A stretch of DNA of 64,000 nt from an uncultured Lachnospiraceae bacterium (lineage in GTDB: Bacteria; Bacillota; Clostridia; Lachnospirales; Lachnospiraceae): positions 1-64,000 of the forward strand of contig CAJTPM010000014.1 of NCBI GenBank assembly GCA_910578085.1, in the 5' to 3' direction. Below, piece after piece: positions 26,852 through 36,076 of this stretch (its first letter is position 1; the number at the start of each line of letters is the position of its first letter). The notes under the pieces were generated by a model, which was given only the letters and a program-made list of their open reading frames with translations, was not told the origin of the DNA and made no database searches. Position numbers and translations under genes: made by a program.

Positions 26852-27856
26852 ATGCAGATACGGCAATATCTGGAACAGAGGGAGGCAGAGATACTGAGCC
26901 CCTATGCCTGTCACAGCATAGATTCAAAAGGCAGGGATAAAGCGGAGGAGGAGTGCGATATCCGTCCTGTTTTTCAGCGGGACAGAGACCGCATTTTGCA
27001 TAGCAAATCTTTCCGCAGGCTGAAGGACAAAACACAGGTATTTCTGACGCCGGAAGGCGACCATTACAGAACAAGGCTGACGCATACGCTGGAGGTTTCC
27101 CAGAATGCGAGAACTATAGCGAAGGCACTGCGCCTGAATGAAGAGCTGGTGGAGGCTATTGCCCTGGGTCATGATCTGGGCCATACGCCCTTTGGCCATG
27201 CAGGGGAAAGAGCCTTAAATAACGTGTGTCCTCTGGGGTTTGCCCACAATGTACAGGGTGTGCGGACTGTGGAACTGCTGGAAAAAGACGGTCAGGGTCT
27301 GAATCTGACGGTGGAAGTGCGGGACGGCATGTTAAATCATCAGACAAAAGGGAATCCGGCCACGCTGGAGGGACAGGTGGTGAGATTTTCCGATAAAATT
27401 GCCTATATCCATCATGATATGGACGACGCTATTCGGGGTGGGATCTTAAAGGAGACGGATGTACCGGAAGAGATCGGGGATGTGATCGGTTTCAACAGCG
27501 CAGAATGGATCGATCATTTTATACATGATATTGTGTCAAACAGTTATGAAAAGAATTGTATTGTGATGTCGGAACCGGTGGCGGAGGCAATGAGAAAACT
27601 CAGACAGTTTATGTTTGAAAATGTGTATACAAATCCAAAGGCAAAGAGCGAAGAGGGAAAAGCGGTCATGCTGATAGAGACGCTGTATGGGTATTTTTGC
27701 AGGAACAGGGACAGAATGCCGGGAGAAATGCTGAGGCTGCTTGACAGGGGGGAGCCTCTGGAGAGAGTGGTCTGCGATCATATCAGTGCCATGACGGACC
27801 GCTATGCCATCGCCACATTTGAGGAGATCTACGTGCCGGCTTCCTGGCATGGCTGA
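26852..27856 (+). CDS. dgt: Deoxyguanosinetriphosphate triphosphohydrolase (dNTPase)
   Basis: The 334-residue HD-superfamily enzyme removes triphosphate from dGTP or other dNTPs. The metal site is visible: His in 'RTRLTHTLEVSQ', the HD pair in 'ALGHDLGHTPFGHAGE', and the distal Asp in VRFSDKIAYIHHD. ATG 26852 has a GGGGG-rich site; the frame extends 14 codons upstream without one. Placement before dnaG and rpoD is common in Clostridia and links nucleotide pool control with replication. Confidence 0.9.
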   Translation: MQIRQYLEQREAEILSPYACHSIDSKGRDKAEEECDIRPVFQRDRDRILHSKSFRRLKDKTQVFLTPEGDHYRTRLTHTLEVSQNARTIAKALRLNEELVEAIALGHDLGHTPFGHAGERALNNVCPLGFAHNVQGVRTVELLEKDGQGLNLTVEVRDGMLNHQTKGNPATLEGQVVRFSDKIAYIHHDMDDAIRGGILKETDVPEEIGDVIGFNSAEWIDHFIHDIVSNSYEKNCIVMSEPVAEAMRKLRQFMFENVYTNPKAKSEEGKAVMLIETLYGYFCRNRDRMPGEMLRLLDRGEPLERVVCDHISAMTDRYAIATFEEIYVPASWHG

Positions 27857-27970
27857 ACGGACAATGATAAGCAGGGTGGTACTCTTTGAGGCCTGATGAT
27901 ATCGAAAACCGCAGAAAAAACGGCGCAGGAGTGAAGGTGCTACAGGAAATAGATGGTAAAGGAGGCGGGT

Positions 27971-29743
27971 ATGCTTTATCCGCAGGAAGTAATAGAAGAA
28001 GTCAGAGCGAGAAATGATATCGTGGATGTGATCTCGGGGTATGTGAGGCTGCAGAAAAAGGGGGCCAGCTATTTTGGGCTGTGTCCGTTTCATAATGAAA
28101 AATCCCCCTCCTTTTCGGTATCCCAGGGCAAGCAGATGTATTACTGTTTTGGGTGCGGAGCCGGTGGGAATGTGATCACTTTTATACAGCAGTATGAAAA
28201 CGCAGGTTTCCAGGAAGCTGTGAAGATGTTGGCGGAACGGGCCGGCGTAAAGCTGCCGGAGGCAGAGTATTCAGAGGAAGTAAAAAGGAGAGAAAGCCAC
28301 AGGGCAAAACTGCTTGCGGTAAATAAGGAGGCAGCAAAATATTTTTATTATCAGCTCCGCGCTCCCCAAGGAAAGCAGGGGCTTGCCTATCTGAAAAACA
28401 GGCAGCTCTCAGATGAGACGATACATAGATTCGGACTTGGATTTGCAAATAAGACAAGCGATGATCTGGCCAGATATCTGAGGGGAAAGGGATTTCCGGA
28501 TGACGTGATCAAAGAGGCGGGGTTAGCCTCCTTCGACGAGCGTTACGGCCTTCATGACAAGTTCTGGAACAGGGTGATCTTTCCGATCCAGGACAGCAAT
28601 CACCGTGTCATAGGTTTTGGCGGGCGGGTGATGGGAGATGGGACGCCGAAGTACCTGAATTCCCAGGAAACTCCTGTCTTTGATAAGAGTAAGAACCTCT
28701 ATGGGCTTAATTTTGCAAGAAGCTCCAGAAAGAACCAGTTTATTCTCTGTGAGGGCTATATGGATGTGATTACCATGCATCAGGCAGGATTTACGCAGGC
28801 GGTGGCCTCCCTGGGAACTGCTTTTACAGTGGGACAGGCACTGCTGTTAAAGCGATATGCGGAGGAAGTGCTGCTTGCCTATGATTCGGACTGCGCAGGT
28901 GTAAAAGCGGCGCTTCGGGCTATAGGGATCCTGCGGGAGGCAGGCCTCACCGGGCGGGTCTTAAGTTTTGCACCCTGTAAAGATCCGGATGAATTTATCG
29001 GGACGGAAGGAGCAGAAGCTTTTGAGAAACGGTTGGCGGAAGCGGAAAACAGCTTTTTCTTTGAGATCCGCATTCTGTCGCAGGAGTTCGATTTAAAGGA
29101 TCCGGCGGGAAAGACGAAGTTTCACAGAGAGATTGCGAAGAAACTATGCGGCTTTTCGGAGGAGGCGGAGCGGGCCAATTATATGGAAGCGATTGCGGAG
29201 AAATACCATATTGGTCATGAAAATCTGCGTAAGCTGGTGAGTGCGGAAGCAGCGCGGACAGGGTTAGTTCGTCCGGTGGAACGGCCAAAGTCAGGGATAC
29301 AGTCGAAAAAGATGCCGGAGGATAACGGGAAAAAACTCCAGAGACTGTTGATTACCTGGCTTGTGGAGAGGCCGGAGATCTATCCGAAAATCAAAAAATA
29401 TATTGCGACGGAAGACTTTACGGAGGAACTCTACAGGGAAGTGGCGCGGAAGCTGTTTGAGGAACTGGAGGAGGGAAAAGCGGATCCGGCGGGATTAGTG
29501 GATCTGTTCCCGGAGGCGGACAAACAGAATGAAGTGGCAAAACTGTTTCATACGAGCATAGGGAAGCTTGAGAATAAAAGCGATGCGGAGCGGGCGCTGC
29601 ATGATATAGTGTGTGGTGTAAAGCGAAACAGCTATGAATACTATTCACAGCGGTCAGGAACCGATATTTCGGCGCTGAATCAGGTGATTGCCGGAAAAAA
29701 AGTACTGGAAGAACTTAACAAAATGCATATTTCTCTTGATTAG
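27971..29743 (+). CDS. dnaG: DNA primase
   Basis: The 590-residue primase makes RNA primers for replication. Residues 35-65 form the CHC2 zinc ribbon (CPFHNEKSPSF...YYCFGCGAGG). The TOPRIM core has the EGYMD acid and the DSD pair, and the C-terminal helical domain contacts the DnaB helicase. ATG 27971 follows AAAGGAGG; an ATG six codons earlier lies before that site. It forms the classic macromolecular-synthesis pair with rpoD. Confidence 0.95.
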   Translation: MLYPQEVIEEVRARNDIVDVISGYVRLQKKGASYFGLCPFHNEKSPSFSVSQGKQMYYCFGCGAGGNVITFIQQYENAGFQEAVKMLAERAGVKLPEAEYSEEVKRRESHRAKLLAVNKEAAKYFYYQLRAPQGKQGLAYLKNRQLSDETIHRFGLGFANKTSDDLARYLRGKGFPDDVIKEAGLASFDERYGLHDKFWNRVIFPIQDSNHRVIGFGGRVMGDGTPKYLNSQETPVFDKSKNLYGLNFARSSRKNQFILCEGYMDVITMHQAGFTQAVASLGTAFTVGQALLLKRYAEEVLLAYDSDCAGVKAALRAIGILREAGLTGRVLSFAPCKDPDEFIGTEGAEAFEKRLAEAENSFFFEIRILSQEFDLKDPAGKTKFHREIAKKLCGFSEEAERANYMEAIAEKYHIGHENLRKLVSAEAARTGLVRPVERPKSGIQSKKMPEDNGKKLQRLLITWLVERPEIYPKIKKYIATEDFTEELYREVARKLFEELEEGKADPAGLVDLFPEADKQNEVAKLFHTSIGKLENKSDAERALHDIVCGVKRNSYEYYSQRSGTDISALNQVIAGKKVLEELNKMHISLD

Positions 29744-29755
29744 GGAGTATATTAT

Positions 29756-29775
29756 TTTTTATCATATGATAAAAA
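29756..29775. repeat. 20-base perfect palindrome between dnaG and rpoD
   Basis: The sequence is centred on ATCAT|ATGAT with five T before and five A after. It lies 13 bases after the dnaG stop. It could be a factor-binding site or a weak bidirectional terminator. Confidence 0.5.
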
Positions 29776-29835
29776 TGAAGAAATTGTACTGTGACAGCAG
29801 AGAGACGGGCTGTTTATGCGGCCGGGCGCAGACGG

Positions 29836-29864
29836 AGAATCCCGCATGGCAGGATTCTTTCTTA
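29836..29864 (+). terminator. Possible weak terminator or attenuator before rpoD
   Basis: AGAATCC (29836-29842) pairs with GGATTCT (29852-29858) across a nine-base loop, and TTCTT follows. It ends about 25 bases before the rpoD ATG. Confidence 0.4.
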
Positions 29865-29889
29865 ACATAGCAGGAAGGATGGAAGTTAT

Positions 29890-31119
29890 ATGGATGAAAA
29901 CACAAAAGTAAAATTTGACGAGAAAGTAAAGGATCTTTTAAATCTTGCCAAAAAGAAAAAGAATGTACTTGATTATTCGGAAGTCAGCGACTTTTTCAGG
30001 GATCTCCCCCTTGAAGAGGAACAGTTTGATAAAGTGCTGGAGGTTCTGGATGCAAACGGTATCGTGTGCAATGTGGAAATTCCGGTGGAAAACGATCTGG
30101 ATGATGAGGAGATCAACCTGTCGGAGGAGGATGAGGTGGATGTGGAAAATATCGACCTCTCTGTACCTGATGGTGTCAGCATTGAGGATCCGGTCAGAAT
30201 GTATTTAAAGGAGATCGGAAAAGTAGCCCTTCTGTCTGCCGAGGAGGAGATAGAGTTTGCCCGAAAGATAGAGGACGGCGCGGCAGCAGTGGAGAAGCTG
30301 GAAGGTCTGGATAAGATGCTGGAAACGGCGGAAGGCGAAGAAAAAGAGACTTTGGAGAAGGAGAAGAAAGAACTGGGGTATATGATCGCGGACGGCGAGG
30401 CGGCAAAGCAGAAACTTGCGGAGGCGAACCTCAGGCTTGTCGTATCCATCGCAAAGCGTTATGTGGGCCGCGGCATGCTGTTTTTAGATCTGATTCAGGA
30501 AGGGAATCTCGGACTGATCAAGGCTGTGGAGAAGTTTGATTACAGAAAAGGGTATAAGTTTTCCACTTACGCCACATGGTGGATCCGTCAGGCTATCACG
30601 AGAGCCATTGCGGATCAGGCGAGAACGATCCGCATTCCGGTTCATATGGTGGAGACGATCAATAAGCTGATCCGTGTCAACAGGCAGCTGTTGCAGGAGC
30701 TGGGCAGAGAACCCCTGCCGGAAGAAATTGCGGAGAAGATGGATATCCCGGTGGAGAGAGTGCGGGAAATTTCCAAGATATCTCAGGAGCCGGTGTCTCT
30801 GGAAACGCCCATCGGTGAGGAGGAGGACAGCCACCTCGGAGACTTTATTCAGGACGACAATGTGCCGGTTCCGGCGGAAGCGGCGGCATTTACGCTGTTA
30901 AAGGAGCAGCTTGTGGAAGTGCTGGGGACGCTGACGGAGAGAGAACAGAAGGTGCTGCGTCTGCGTTTCGGCCTGGATGACGGCAGAGCCAGGACGCTTG
31001 AGGAAGTGGGAAAGGAATTCAATGTGACGAGAGAGAGAATCCGTCAGATCGAGGCCAAGGCGCTGAGAAAACTCCGTCATCCCAGCAGGAGCAGGAAGCT
31101 GAAGGACTATCTGAATTGA
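29890..31119 (+). CDS. rpoD: RNA polymerase primary sigma factor (SigA/RpoD)
   Basis: The 409-residue protein has an acidic region 1.1, region 1.2 'SIEDPVRMYLKEIGKVALL', and region 2 with 'ANLRLVVSIAKRYVGRGM' and 'YKFSTYATWWIRQAI' that melts and reads the -10. Region 3 follows, then region 4.2 ending 'NVTRERIRQIEAKALRKL' that reads the -35. A stretch of about 35 charged residues between 1.2 and 2.1 is the short non-conserved insert typical of Firmicutes. GGAAGG supports the start. It directs most promoters listed here. Confidence 0.96.
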   Translation: MDENTKVKFDEKVKDLLNLAKKKKNVLDYSEVSDFFRDLPLEEEQFDKVLEVLDANGIVCNVEIPVENDLDDEEINLSEEDEVDVENIDLSVPDGVSIEDPVRMYLKEIGKVALLSAEEEIEFARKIEDGAAAVEKLEGLDKMLETAEGEEKETLEKEKKELGYMIADGEAAKQKLAEANLRLVVSIAKRYVGRGMLFLDLIQEGNLGLIKAVEKFDYRKGYKFSTYATWWIRQAITRAIADQARTIRIPVHMVETINKLIRVNRQLLQELGREPLPEEIAEKMDIPVERVREISKISQEPVSLETPIGEEEDSHLGDFIQDDNVPVPAEAAAFTLLKEQLVEVLGTLTEREQKVLRLRFGLDDGRARTLEEVGKEFNVTRERIRQIEAKALRKLRHPSRSRKLKDYLN

Positions 31120-31229
31120 TAGCATATGCTATTTATGGTTGGAGGACTGTATTGATACCGGCAAAGTTATCGCCAGAGAGGTGTCGGATTGTTCCTGAAC
31201 TGATATGAGCTGTTTTCGGGTGGTGACAT

Positions 31230-32078
31230 ATGTCAAATTATCATTTATCAGACCGCATGGCGGCAGTGGCGGGGCTTGTACCGGCTGGAGTGACAGCCTG
31301 CGACATCGGCTGCGATCATGGGTTTGTGGCGATCCATCTGGTGGAGGCGGGAGTTTGCCCCGGTATGATCGCTATGGACATCAATAAGGGACCGCTTTTA
31401 CGGGCGAAGGAGCATATTGAGAGCGCCGGCCTTTCTACATATATTGATACCCGTTTGTCGGATGGGCTGGAAGCGTTTGAAGCGGGAGAGGCAGAGTGCA
31501 TGATCGCCGCAGGGATGGGGGGCAGACTGATCGTAAAGATCCTGTCAGACTATCCGGAAAAGGTAAAAAGTCTGCGTTATCTGGTACTGCAGCCGCAGTC
31601 GGAGCTTTCCTTTGTGAGAGGCTGTCTGCGCAGGCAGGGGTTTGTGATACGGAAAGAGGATATGATTCTGGAGGATGGGAAGTTTTATCCGATGATGCTT
31701 GTGGAGACAGAGACTTGCGGAGAGGGAAGCGGAAAGAATCCTGAGAGAAACGGGCAGACCAGCAGGAAAAAGGCGACGGGAGCGGAGCATGAGAGTTCCC
31801 GGTGTGATCCGGGGGAAGATCCGGGGGCGGCGTCGGACAGGAGGGCGGCATACCGGGAAAGTCTGGAGGATGAGTTCGGCCCCTGTCTGATTAGAGACAA
31901 TCATCCGGTTCTTTTACAATATCTGGACTGGTGGGAAGGGCAGCAGAATAAGATATTAAGGGAAGTTCTGGCTTATCCGGAAAGACGCAGGCAGGTGGAG
32001 GAAGAGATTGACAGGATCCGGGATGTGCGGGGAATAATGAAAGAGAAGGTTGTACAGGAAAACGGGGGATATGTATGA
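31230..32078 (+). CDS. trmK: tRNA (adenine22-N1)-methyltransferase TrmK with low-complexity insert
   Basis: The 282-residue enzyme has the SAM motif 'CDIGCDHGFVAIHL' near 29-42, 'NKGPLLRAKEHI' and 'MIAAGMGGRLI' in the Rossmann core (COG2384). It methylates A22 in tRNA. The C-terminal helices (coiled tail after 230) follow an unusual insert at about 162-207 rich in Gly, Arg, Ser, Asp and Glu that looks disordered; typical members are about 230 residues. The end overlaps the Nif3-like gene by four bases, the usual Firmicutes neighbour. Confidence 0.88.
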   Translation: MSNYHLSDRMAAVAGLVPAGVTACDIGCDHGFVAIHLVEAGVCPGMIAMDINKGPLLRAKEHIESAGLSTYIDTRLSDGLEAFEAGEAECMIAAGMGGRLIVKILSDYPEKVKSLRYLVLQPQSELSFVRGCLRRQGFVIRKEDMILEDGKFYPMMLVETETCGEGSGKNPERNGQTSRKKATGAEHESSRCDPGEDPGAASDRRAAYRESLEDEFGPCLIRDNHPVLLQYLDWWEGQQNKILREVLAYPERRRQVEEEIDRIRDVRGIMKEKVVQENGGYV

Positions 32079-32857
32079 AATGCTATGAAATTATGGAATA
32101 TCTGGAAGAGGTAGCGCCGAAATCTTTCGCGGAAAGCTGGGATAACGTGGGGCTTTTGTGCGGCAGAGAGGAGAAGGAGGTTTCTTCTGTCTATATTGCG
32201 CTAGATGCGACAGGGGAAGTCATCGAAGAGGCGAGGCGTGTGGGGGCGGATCTGCTGCTCACCCATCATCCGATGATCTTTAAACCCTTGAAGCAGATTT
32301 CCGGAAATCATTTTATTGGAGAAAAGATATTGACTCTGGCGGAGAGCGGCATGTGCTATTATGCGATGCACACCAATTTTGATGTGATGGGAATGGCGGA
32401 TGCCGTGGCTGAGCAGCTGGGGCTTCAGGAGAGAAAAGTGCTGACAGTAACCTATGAGGATGATCTTTCCAAAGAGGGGATCGGAAGGGTGGGAGCGCTG
32501 CCGATGCCCATGACATTGGCGGAGTGCGCGGAATACGTAAAGAACCGCTGCCATATCGGGCAGGTGAAGGTTTACGGGATGCCGGCGGAGACGATCGTCA
32601 TGGCGGCGGTCTGTCCGGGTTCCGGGAAGAGCTGCATTGAGGATGCAATCAGAGCCGGTGCGGATGTTTTGATAACAGGTGATATTGATCATCACGAGGG
32701 GATAGATTCTGTGGAGCAGGGACTTGCCATCATTGATGCGGGGCACTATGGGTTAGAGAAGATTTTTGTGCCTTACATGGAGGAATACTGCAAAAAGAAG
32801 CTGGCAGATGTGAAAATATATACGGCGGCGGAGAAGGAACCGTTCTGGGTGGCTTAG
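32075..32857 (+). CDS. Nif3-like dinuclear metal-centre protein
   Basis: The 260-residue member of the NIF3/YqfO family has the metal ligands visible in 'LLTHHPMIFK', 'AMHTNFDVM' and 'ITGDIDHHEG', plus the late GHYGLE. It lacks the PII/CutA-like insert of longer homologues. The protein forms hexameric toroids; its substrate is not settled, though some members act in GTP cyclohydrolase-like or phosphoesterase reactions. It is translationally coupled to trmK. Confidence 0.9.
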   Translation: MKCYEIMEYLEEVAPKSFAESWDNVGLLCGREEKEVSSVYIALDATGEVIEEARRVGADLLLTHHPMIFKPLKQISGNHFIGEKILTLAESGMCYYAMHTNFDVMGMADAVAEQLGLQERKVLTVTYEDDLSKEGIGRVGALPMPMTLAECAEYVKNRCHIGQVKVYGMPAETIVMAAVCPGSGKSCIEDAIRAGADVLITGDIDHHEGIDSVEQGLAIIDAGHYGLEKIFVPYMEEYCKKKLADVKIYTAAEKEPFWVA

Positions 32858-32898
32858 GGGCAGCATAAATCGGAAGAATAGCAGGAGGAGTACAGGAA

Positions 32899-34551
32899 AT
32901 GAAGGTGACAGTAAACGGAAGGATAACGGAATATGCAGAGGATGCGACCTTTGAGGAGGTGGCGCAGGCTCACCAGGAAGAGTATGGGAATGAGATCGCT
33001 CTTGTCATAGCGAACGGAAAGATTCAGGAACTGCATAAAAAGATCAGAGAGGACTGCGAAGTATCTTTTCTGACACTGCGGGATGCCATCGGACACAGGG
33101 CCTATGTGCGTACGGTCAAGATGATGTTTCTGAAGGCGATCACGGATGTTGTGGGACGGGATACTTTGGAGAGGGTGAAAGTGGAGTTTGCGGTCAGCAA
33201 CGGCTATTACTGTACGGTAAAGGGAGATCTTCAGGCGACGGAAGAACTGGCGGAGGCCGTTCAGAAGAGAATGATGGAATTATCGGAAGAAAGGCTGCCG
33301 ATCACGAAGAAATATTATCCCATGGGGAAATGCATGAAGTTAATCAGAAAGCATGGAATGCGGGACAAGGAGCGCCTGTTCAGGTATCGGAGAAGTTCCG
33401 GTGTAAATCTGTACTGTCTGGATGGATTTTATGATTATTATTACGGGTATATGCTGCAAGATACAGGGTACGCAAAGTATTTCCAGGTGATTGCTTATGG
33501 GGAAGGGTTTATGCTTGTGATGCCGGATGAGAAAGCGCCTTTCAAGTTAAAACCTTTCTGTCCTCAGGAGAAACTGTTTGCGACATTGAAGGCGGCGACA
33601 GGCTGGAGCGTCCAGGTGGGCATTGAAAATGTAGGGGAGTTAAACGATGTGATCTGCGGTAACCACATGCAGGAGATGATACTCTGGCAGGAGGCGGAAC
33701 AGGAGCGCCGCATCGGTGAGATCGCGAAGGAAGTGACAGGACGCAGTCATGTGAAATTTGTGATGATAGCGGGTCCTTCTTCCTCGGGAAAGACTTCCTT
33801 TGCCAACAGACTTTCCGTGCAGCTGCGGGCTCTTGGCAAGATACCGCACCTGATCAGTCTGGATGATTATTTTGTCAACAGGGAAGATACGCCCCTTGAC
33901 GAGAAAGGGGATTACAATTTTGAATGTCTGGGCGCCATCGATGTGGAGCTGTTCAACAGGGACATGTTAAAGCTTCTGGGCGGGGAAGAGGTGGAACTGC
34001 CGTCCTTTAACTTTAAGACCGGACACCGGGAATATAACGGACATGTGATGAAACTGAATGAGGAGGATATTCTTGTGATCGAGGGGATCCACGGGCTGAA
34101 TCCGAAGATGTCCTACTCTCTGCCGGAGGACAGCAAGTTTAAAATCTATATCAGTGCGCTGACAAGTCTGAACGTGGATGATCACAACAGGATTCCTACC
34201 ACGGACGGCAGGCTGCTGCGGCGTATGGTTCGGGATGCGAGGACAAGAGGCGCTTCGGCAAAGAGAACGATCCAGATGTGGCCTTCGGTCAGAAGAGGCG
34301 AGGAAGAAAATATTTTCCCCTTCCAGGAAGAGGCGGACATGATGTTCAATTCGGCCCTTGTCTATGAGCTGGCGGTGTTGAAACAGTATGCGGAACCCCT
34401 TTTGTTCAGCATCAGGGAGGGAGAGCCGGAATATTACGAGGCAAAGAGGCTGCTTAAATTCCTCAATTACTTCCTCGGGGTAGACAGCGCCTCTATTCCC
34501 AATAATTCTGTCTGCAGAGAGTTTGTGGGGGGGAGCTGTTTTAAGGTTTGA
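32899..34551 (+). CDS. Nucleoside kinase with ThrRS-like TGS N-terminus (uridine kinase family)
   Basis: The 550-residue protein is a fusion. Residues 1-60 are a TGS-like domain. About 60-200 resembles the ThrRS second (SAD-like) domain. From about 285 comes a uridine-kinase P-loop domain with GPSSSGKTS near 291-299, 'SLDDYFVNREDTPLDEKGDY' and the lid arginines of the phosphoribulokinase/UK family. This layout is common in Clostridia and Thermotogales. It probably phosphorylates uridine or another nucleoside; the role of the tRNA-synthetase-like half is unknown. GGAGGAG supports the start. Confidence 0.87.
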   Translation: MKVTVNGRITEYAEDATFEEVAQAHQEEYGNEIALVIANGKIQELHKKIREDCEVSFLTLRDAIGHRAYVRTVKMMFLKAITDVVGRDTLERVKVEFAVSNGYYCTVKGDLQATEELAEAVQKRMMELSEERLPITKKYYPMGKCMKLIRKHGMRDKERLFRYRRSSGVNLYCLDGFYDYYYGYMLQDTGYAKYFQVIAYGEGFMLVMPDEKAPFKLKPFCPQEKLFATLKAATGWSVQVGIENVGELNDVICGNHMQEMILWQEAEQERRIGEIAKEVTGRSHVKFVMIAGPSSSGKTSFANRLSVQLRALGKIPHLISLDDYFVNREDTPLDEKGDYNFECLGAIDVELFNRDMLKLLGGEEVELPSFNFKTGHREYNGHVMKLNEEDILVIEGIHGLNPKMSYSLPEDSKFKIYISALTSLNVDDHNRIPTTDGRLLRRMVRDARTRGASAKRTIQMWPSVRRGEEENIFPFQEEADMMFNSALVYELAVLKQYAEPLLFSIREGEPEYYEAKRLLKFLNYFLGVDSASIPNNSVCREFVGGSCFKV

Positions 34552-34622
34552 GGGAAATGTATTGCAGCTGAGGCTCTGGCTGTAGAGTACATGAGTAGTA
34601 TGAAGAAAAGAGGGATTGTGAT

Positions 34623-35450
34623 ATGATGGGACATGTTTCGGAGTTGGCGATATCAGGGATTGTATTTTCTGCGATCATTTCTATTGGATTGCCGGTCGTT
34701 TTGCTTATCCTGGTGAAAAAGAGGCTGGGGGCAAAAGCCGGTGCGGCAGGGATCGGAGCCCTTACGTTTGTTCTGTTTGCACTGGTTTTAGAGCAGATAC
34801 TGCATGTCGTTATGCTGCGGTCGGCGGGGGATATCCTGAATGGAAATGTCTGGATCTATGCTGTTTACGGCGGGCTTGCCGCGGCGGTGTTTGAGGAGAC
34901 CGGGCGGTTTGTGGCCATGAAATTCTGGATGAAGAAGACGTTGTCGAAAGAGAATTCTCTGATGTACGGCGTGGGGCACGGCGGGATAGAATCTATGCTG
35001 ATCGTGGGGTTCACCTGCATCGGCAATCTGATTACAGCAGTCATGATCAATTCCGGACAGATCGAGGCCATGATGGCAACTGTGGAAGACGGCACGGGGA
35101 AGGAGCTGGCGCTGCAGGCTTATTCGGCGCTCTGGACGACGCCGGGCTATCAGTTTTATCTGGCGGGAGTGGAGCGGATATCCGCCATCGCGCTGCAGAT
35201 TGGTCTTTCATATTTGGTATACAGGGCTGTCAGATATGGGGAGAAAAAGTTCTTTACAGCGGCTTTGGGAATCCATTTCCTGGTGGATGCGGTGACGATT
35301 CTTCTGTCGAATTATATGAATGTGGTGGTGCTGGAGATCGTGCTGCTTGTGCTGGTGGCCGCGCTGCTCGTCTGGGTGAAGCGGCTGTATGGGGAAGAGG
35401 AAAACGGTGCAAAAGAAAAGCTTTTTCCTTGCAAAGTGGAAAGAATGTGA
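34623..35450 (+). CDS. YhfC-family putative glutamic-type intramembrane protease
   Basis: The 275-residue protein has about eight hydrophobic segments. The family motif is present as 'VFEETGRFVAM' near 92 and 'YGVGHGGIESM' near 116, giving the Glu and His residues proposed to be catalytic in this CPBP-related group. No substrate is known. It starts at ATG 34623 with AGAGGG upstream. The rnpB promoter begins inside its last codons. Confidence 0.82.
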   Translation: MMGHVSELAISGIVFSAIISIGLPVVLLILVKKRLGAKAGAAGIGALTFVLFALVLEQILHVVMLRSAGDILNGNVWIYAVYGGLAAAVFEETGRFVAMKFWMKKTLSKENSLMYGVGHGGIESMLIVGFTCIGNLITAVMINSGQIEAMMATVEDGTGKELALQAYSALWTTPGYQFYLAGVERISAIALQIGLSYLVYRAVRYGEKKFFTAALGIHFLVDAVTILLSNYMNVVVLEIVLLVLVAALLVWVKRLYGEEENGAKEKLFPCKVERM

Positions 35451-35457
35451 TTATAAT
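35429..35457 (+). promoter_or_regulatory. rnpB: Sigma-A promoter of rnpB
   Basis: TTGCAA (35429-35434), 17 bases, and a perfect TATAAT (35452-35457). The -35 box lies inside the end of the YhfC-like gene. Confidence 0.8.
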
Positions 35458-35476
35458 ACAGAAAGATGCATAAATT

Positions 35477-35913
35477 GATAAGTAGGCTAAATGACCGCGC
35501 CTGCTGTCTGGAGACAGGGGCAGGTGAGGAAAGTCCGGGCTTCACAGGGCAGGATGCCGGATAACGTCCGGTGGAGGCGACTCCAAGGCAAGTGCAACAG
35601 AAATAAACCGCCAATGTCAAAGAGCGTTGCTCGATATCCCGGAAGAATCAGTGAAGCTGATTTGTTCCGGCTCAGTGCAGTTTACTGCATTGGGGTTGGT
35701 AAGGGTGGAAAGGCAGTGTAAGAGACTACCGTTTGTCTGGTAACAGACAAAGCCATGTAAACCCCATCCGAAGCAAGACCAAACAGAGAACCATAAGCCG
35801 GCCCGGTTTGTTCTCAGGTAGGTCGCTGGAGGCTGCTGGCGACAGCAGTCCAAGATAGATGGTCATTGCCCTGCATTGCAGGGAACAGAACCCGGCTTAT
35901 CGGCCTGCTTATC
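35477..35913 (+). ncRNA. rnpB: RNase P RNA (catalytic subunit)
   Basis: The RNA matures 5' ends of tRNA. The universal cores are visible: GAGGAAAGTCCGGGC at 35526-35540, ACAGAAA just past 35596, AAACCCCATCCGAAGCAAGACC around 35759-35780 and ACAGAACCCGGCTTA at 35885-35899. The ends pair as helix P1, GATAAGTAGGC (35477-35487) with GCCTGCTTATC (35903-35913). The length of about 437 bases with these cores fits the A-type RNA usual in Clostridia. Exact ends are taken from P1 and may differ by a few bases. Confidence 0.95.
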
Positions 35914-35959
35914 AACAGGAGCCCGCATGCTTTGCGGGCAGGTTTATGTGAACTGGAAT

Positions 35960-35984
35960 CCCGGCAGCGTTCTGCCGGGGTTTT
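35960..35984 (+). terminator. Rho-independent terminator downstream of rnpB
   Basis: CCCGGCAG, loop CGTT, CTGCCGGG then GTTTT. A second G+C hairpin (GCCCGC/GCGGGC, about 35922-35941) lies between it and rnpB without a T-run. Confidence 0.8.
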
Positions 35985-36006
35985 GTGTAGTATGGCGGGG
36001 AATTCC

Positions 36007-36039
36007 CGCAAAAGGAAGTTTGCTGTCAGGGCAGCATGC
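36007..36039 (+). repeat. Dispersed repeat family B, copy 1
   Basis: 33 bases matching 43,759-43,791 with five differences, both in the same orientation and in intergenic DNA downstream of a structured RNA. After a variable stretch, TTTCCTGTTCGAT here corresponds to TTCCCCTGCCCGAT there, so the element may be about 70-100 bases long. Confidence 0.6.
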
Positions 36040-36076
36040 CGTGGAAAGCTTTCCTGTTCGATCAATGAGGAGGCAT

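Noticed and set aside
27536..28093. 185-codon minus-strand frame across the dgt-dnaG junction
   Set aside because: Overlaps two conserved genes on the other strand and has no family likeness.
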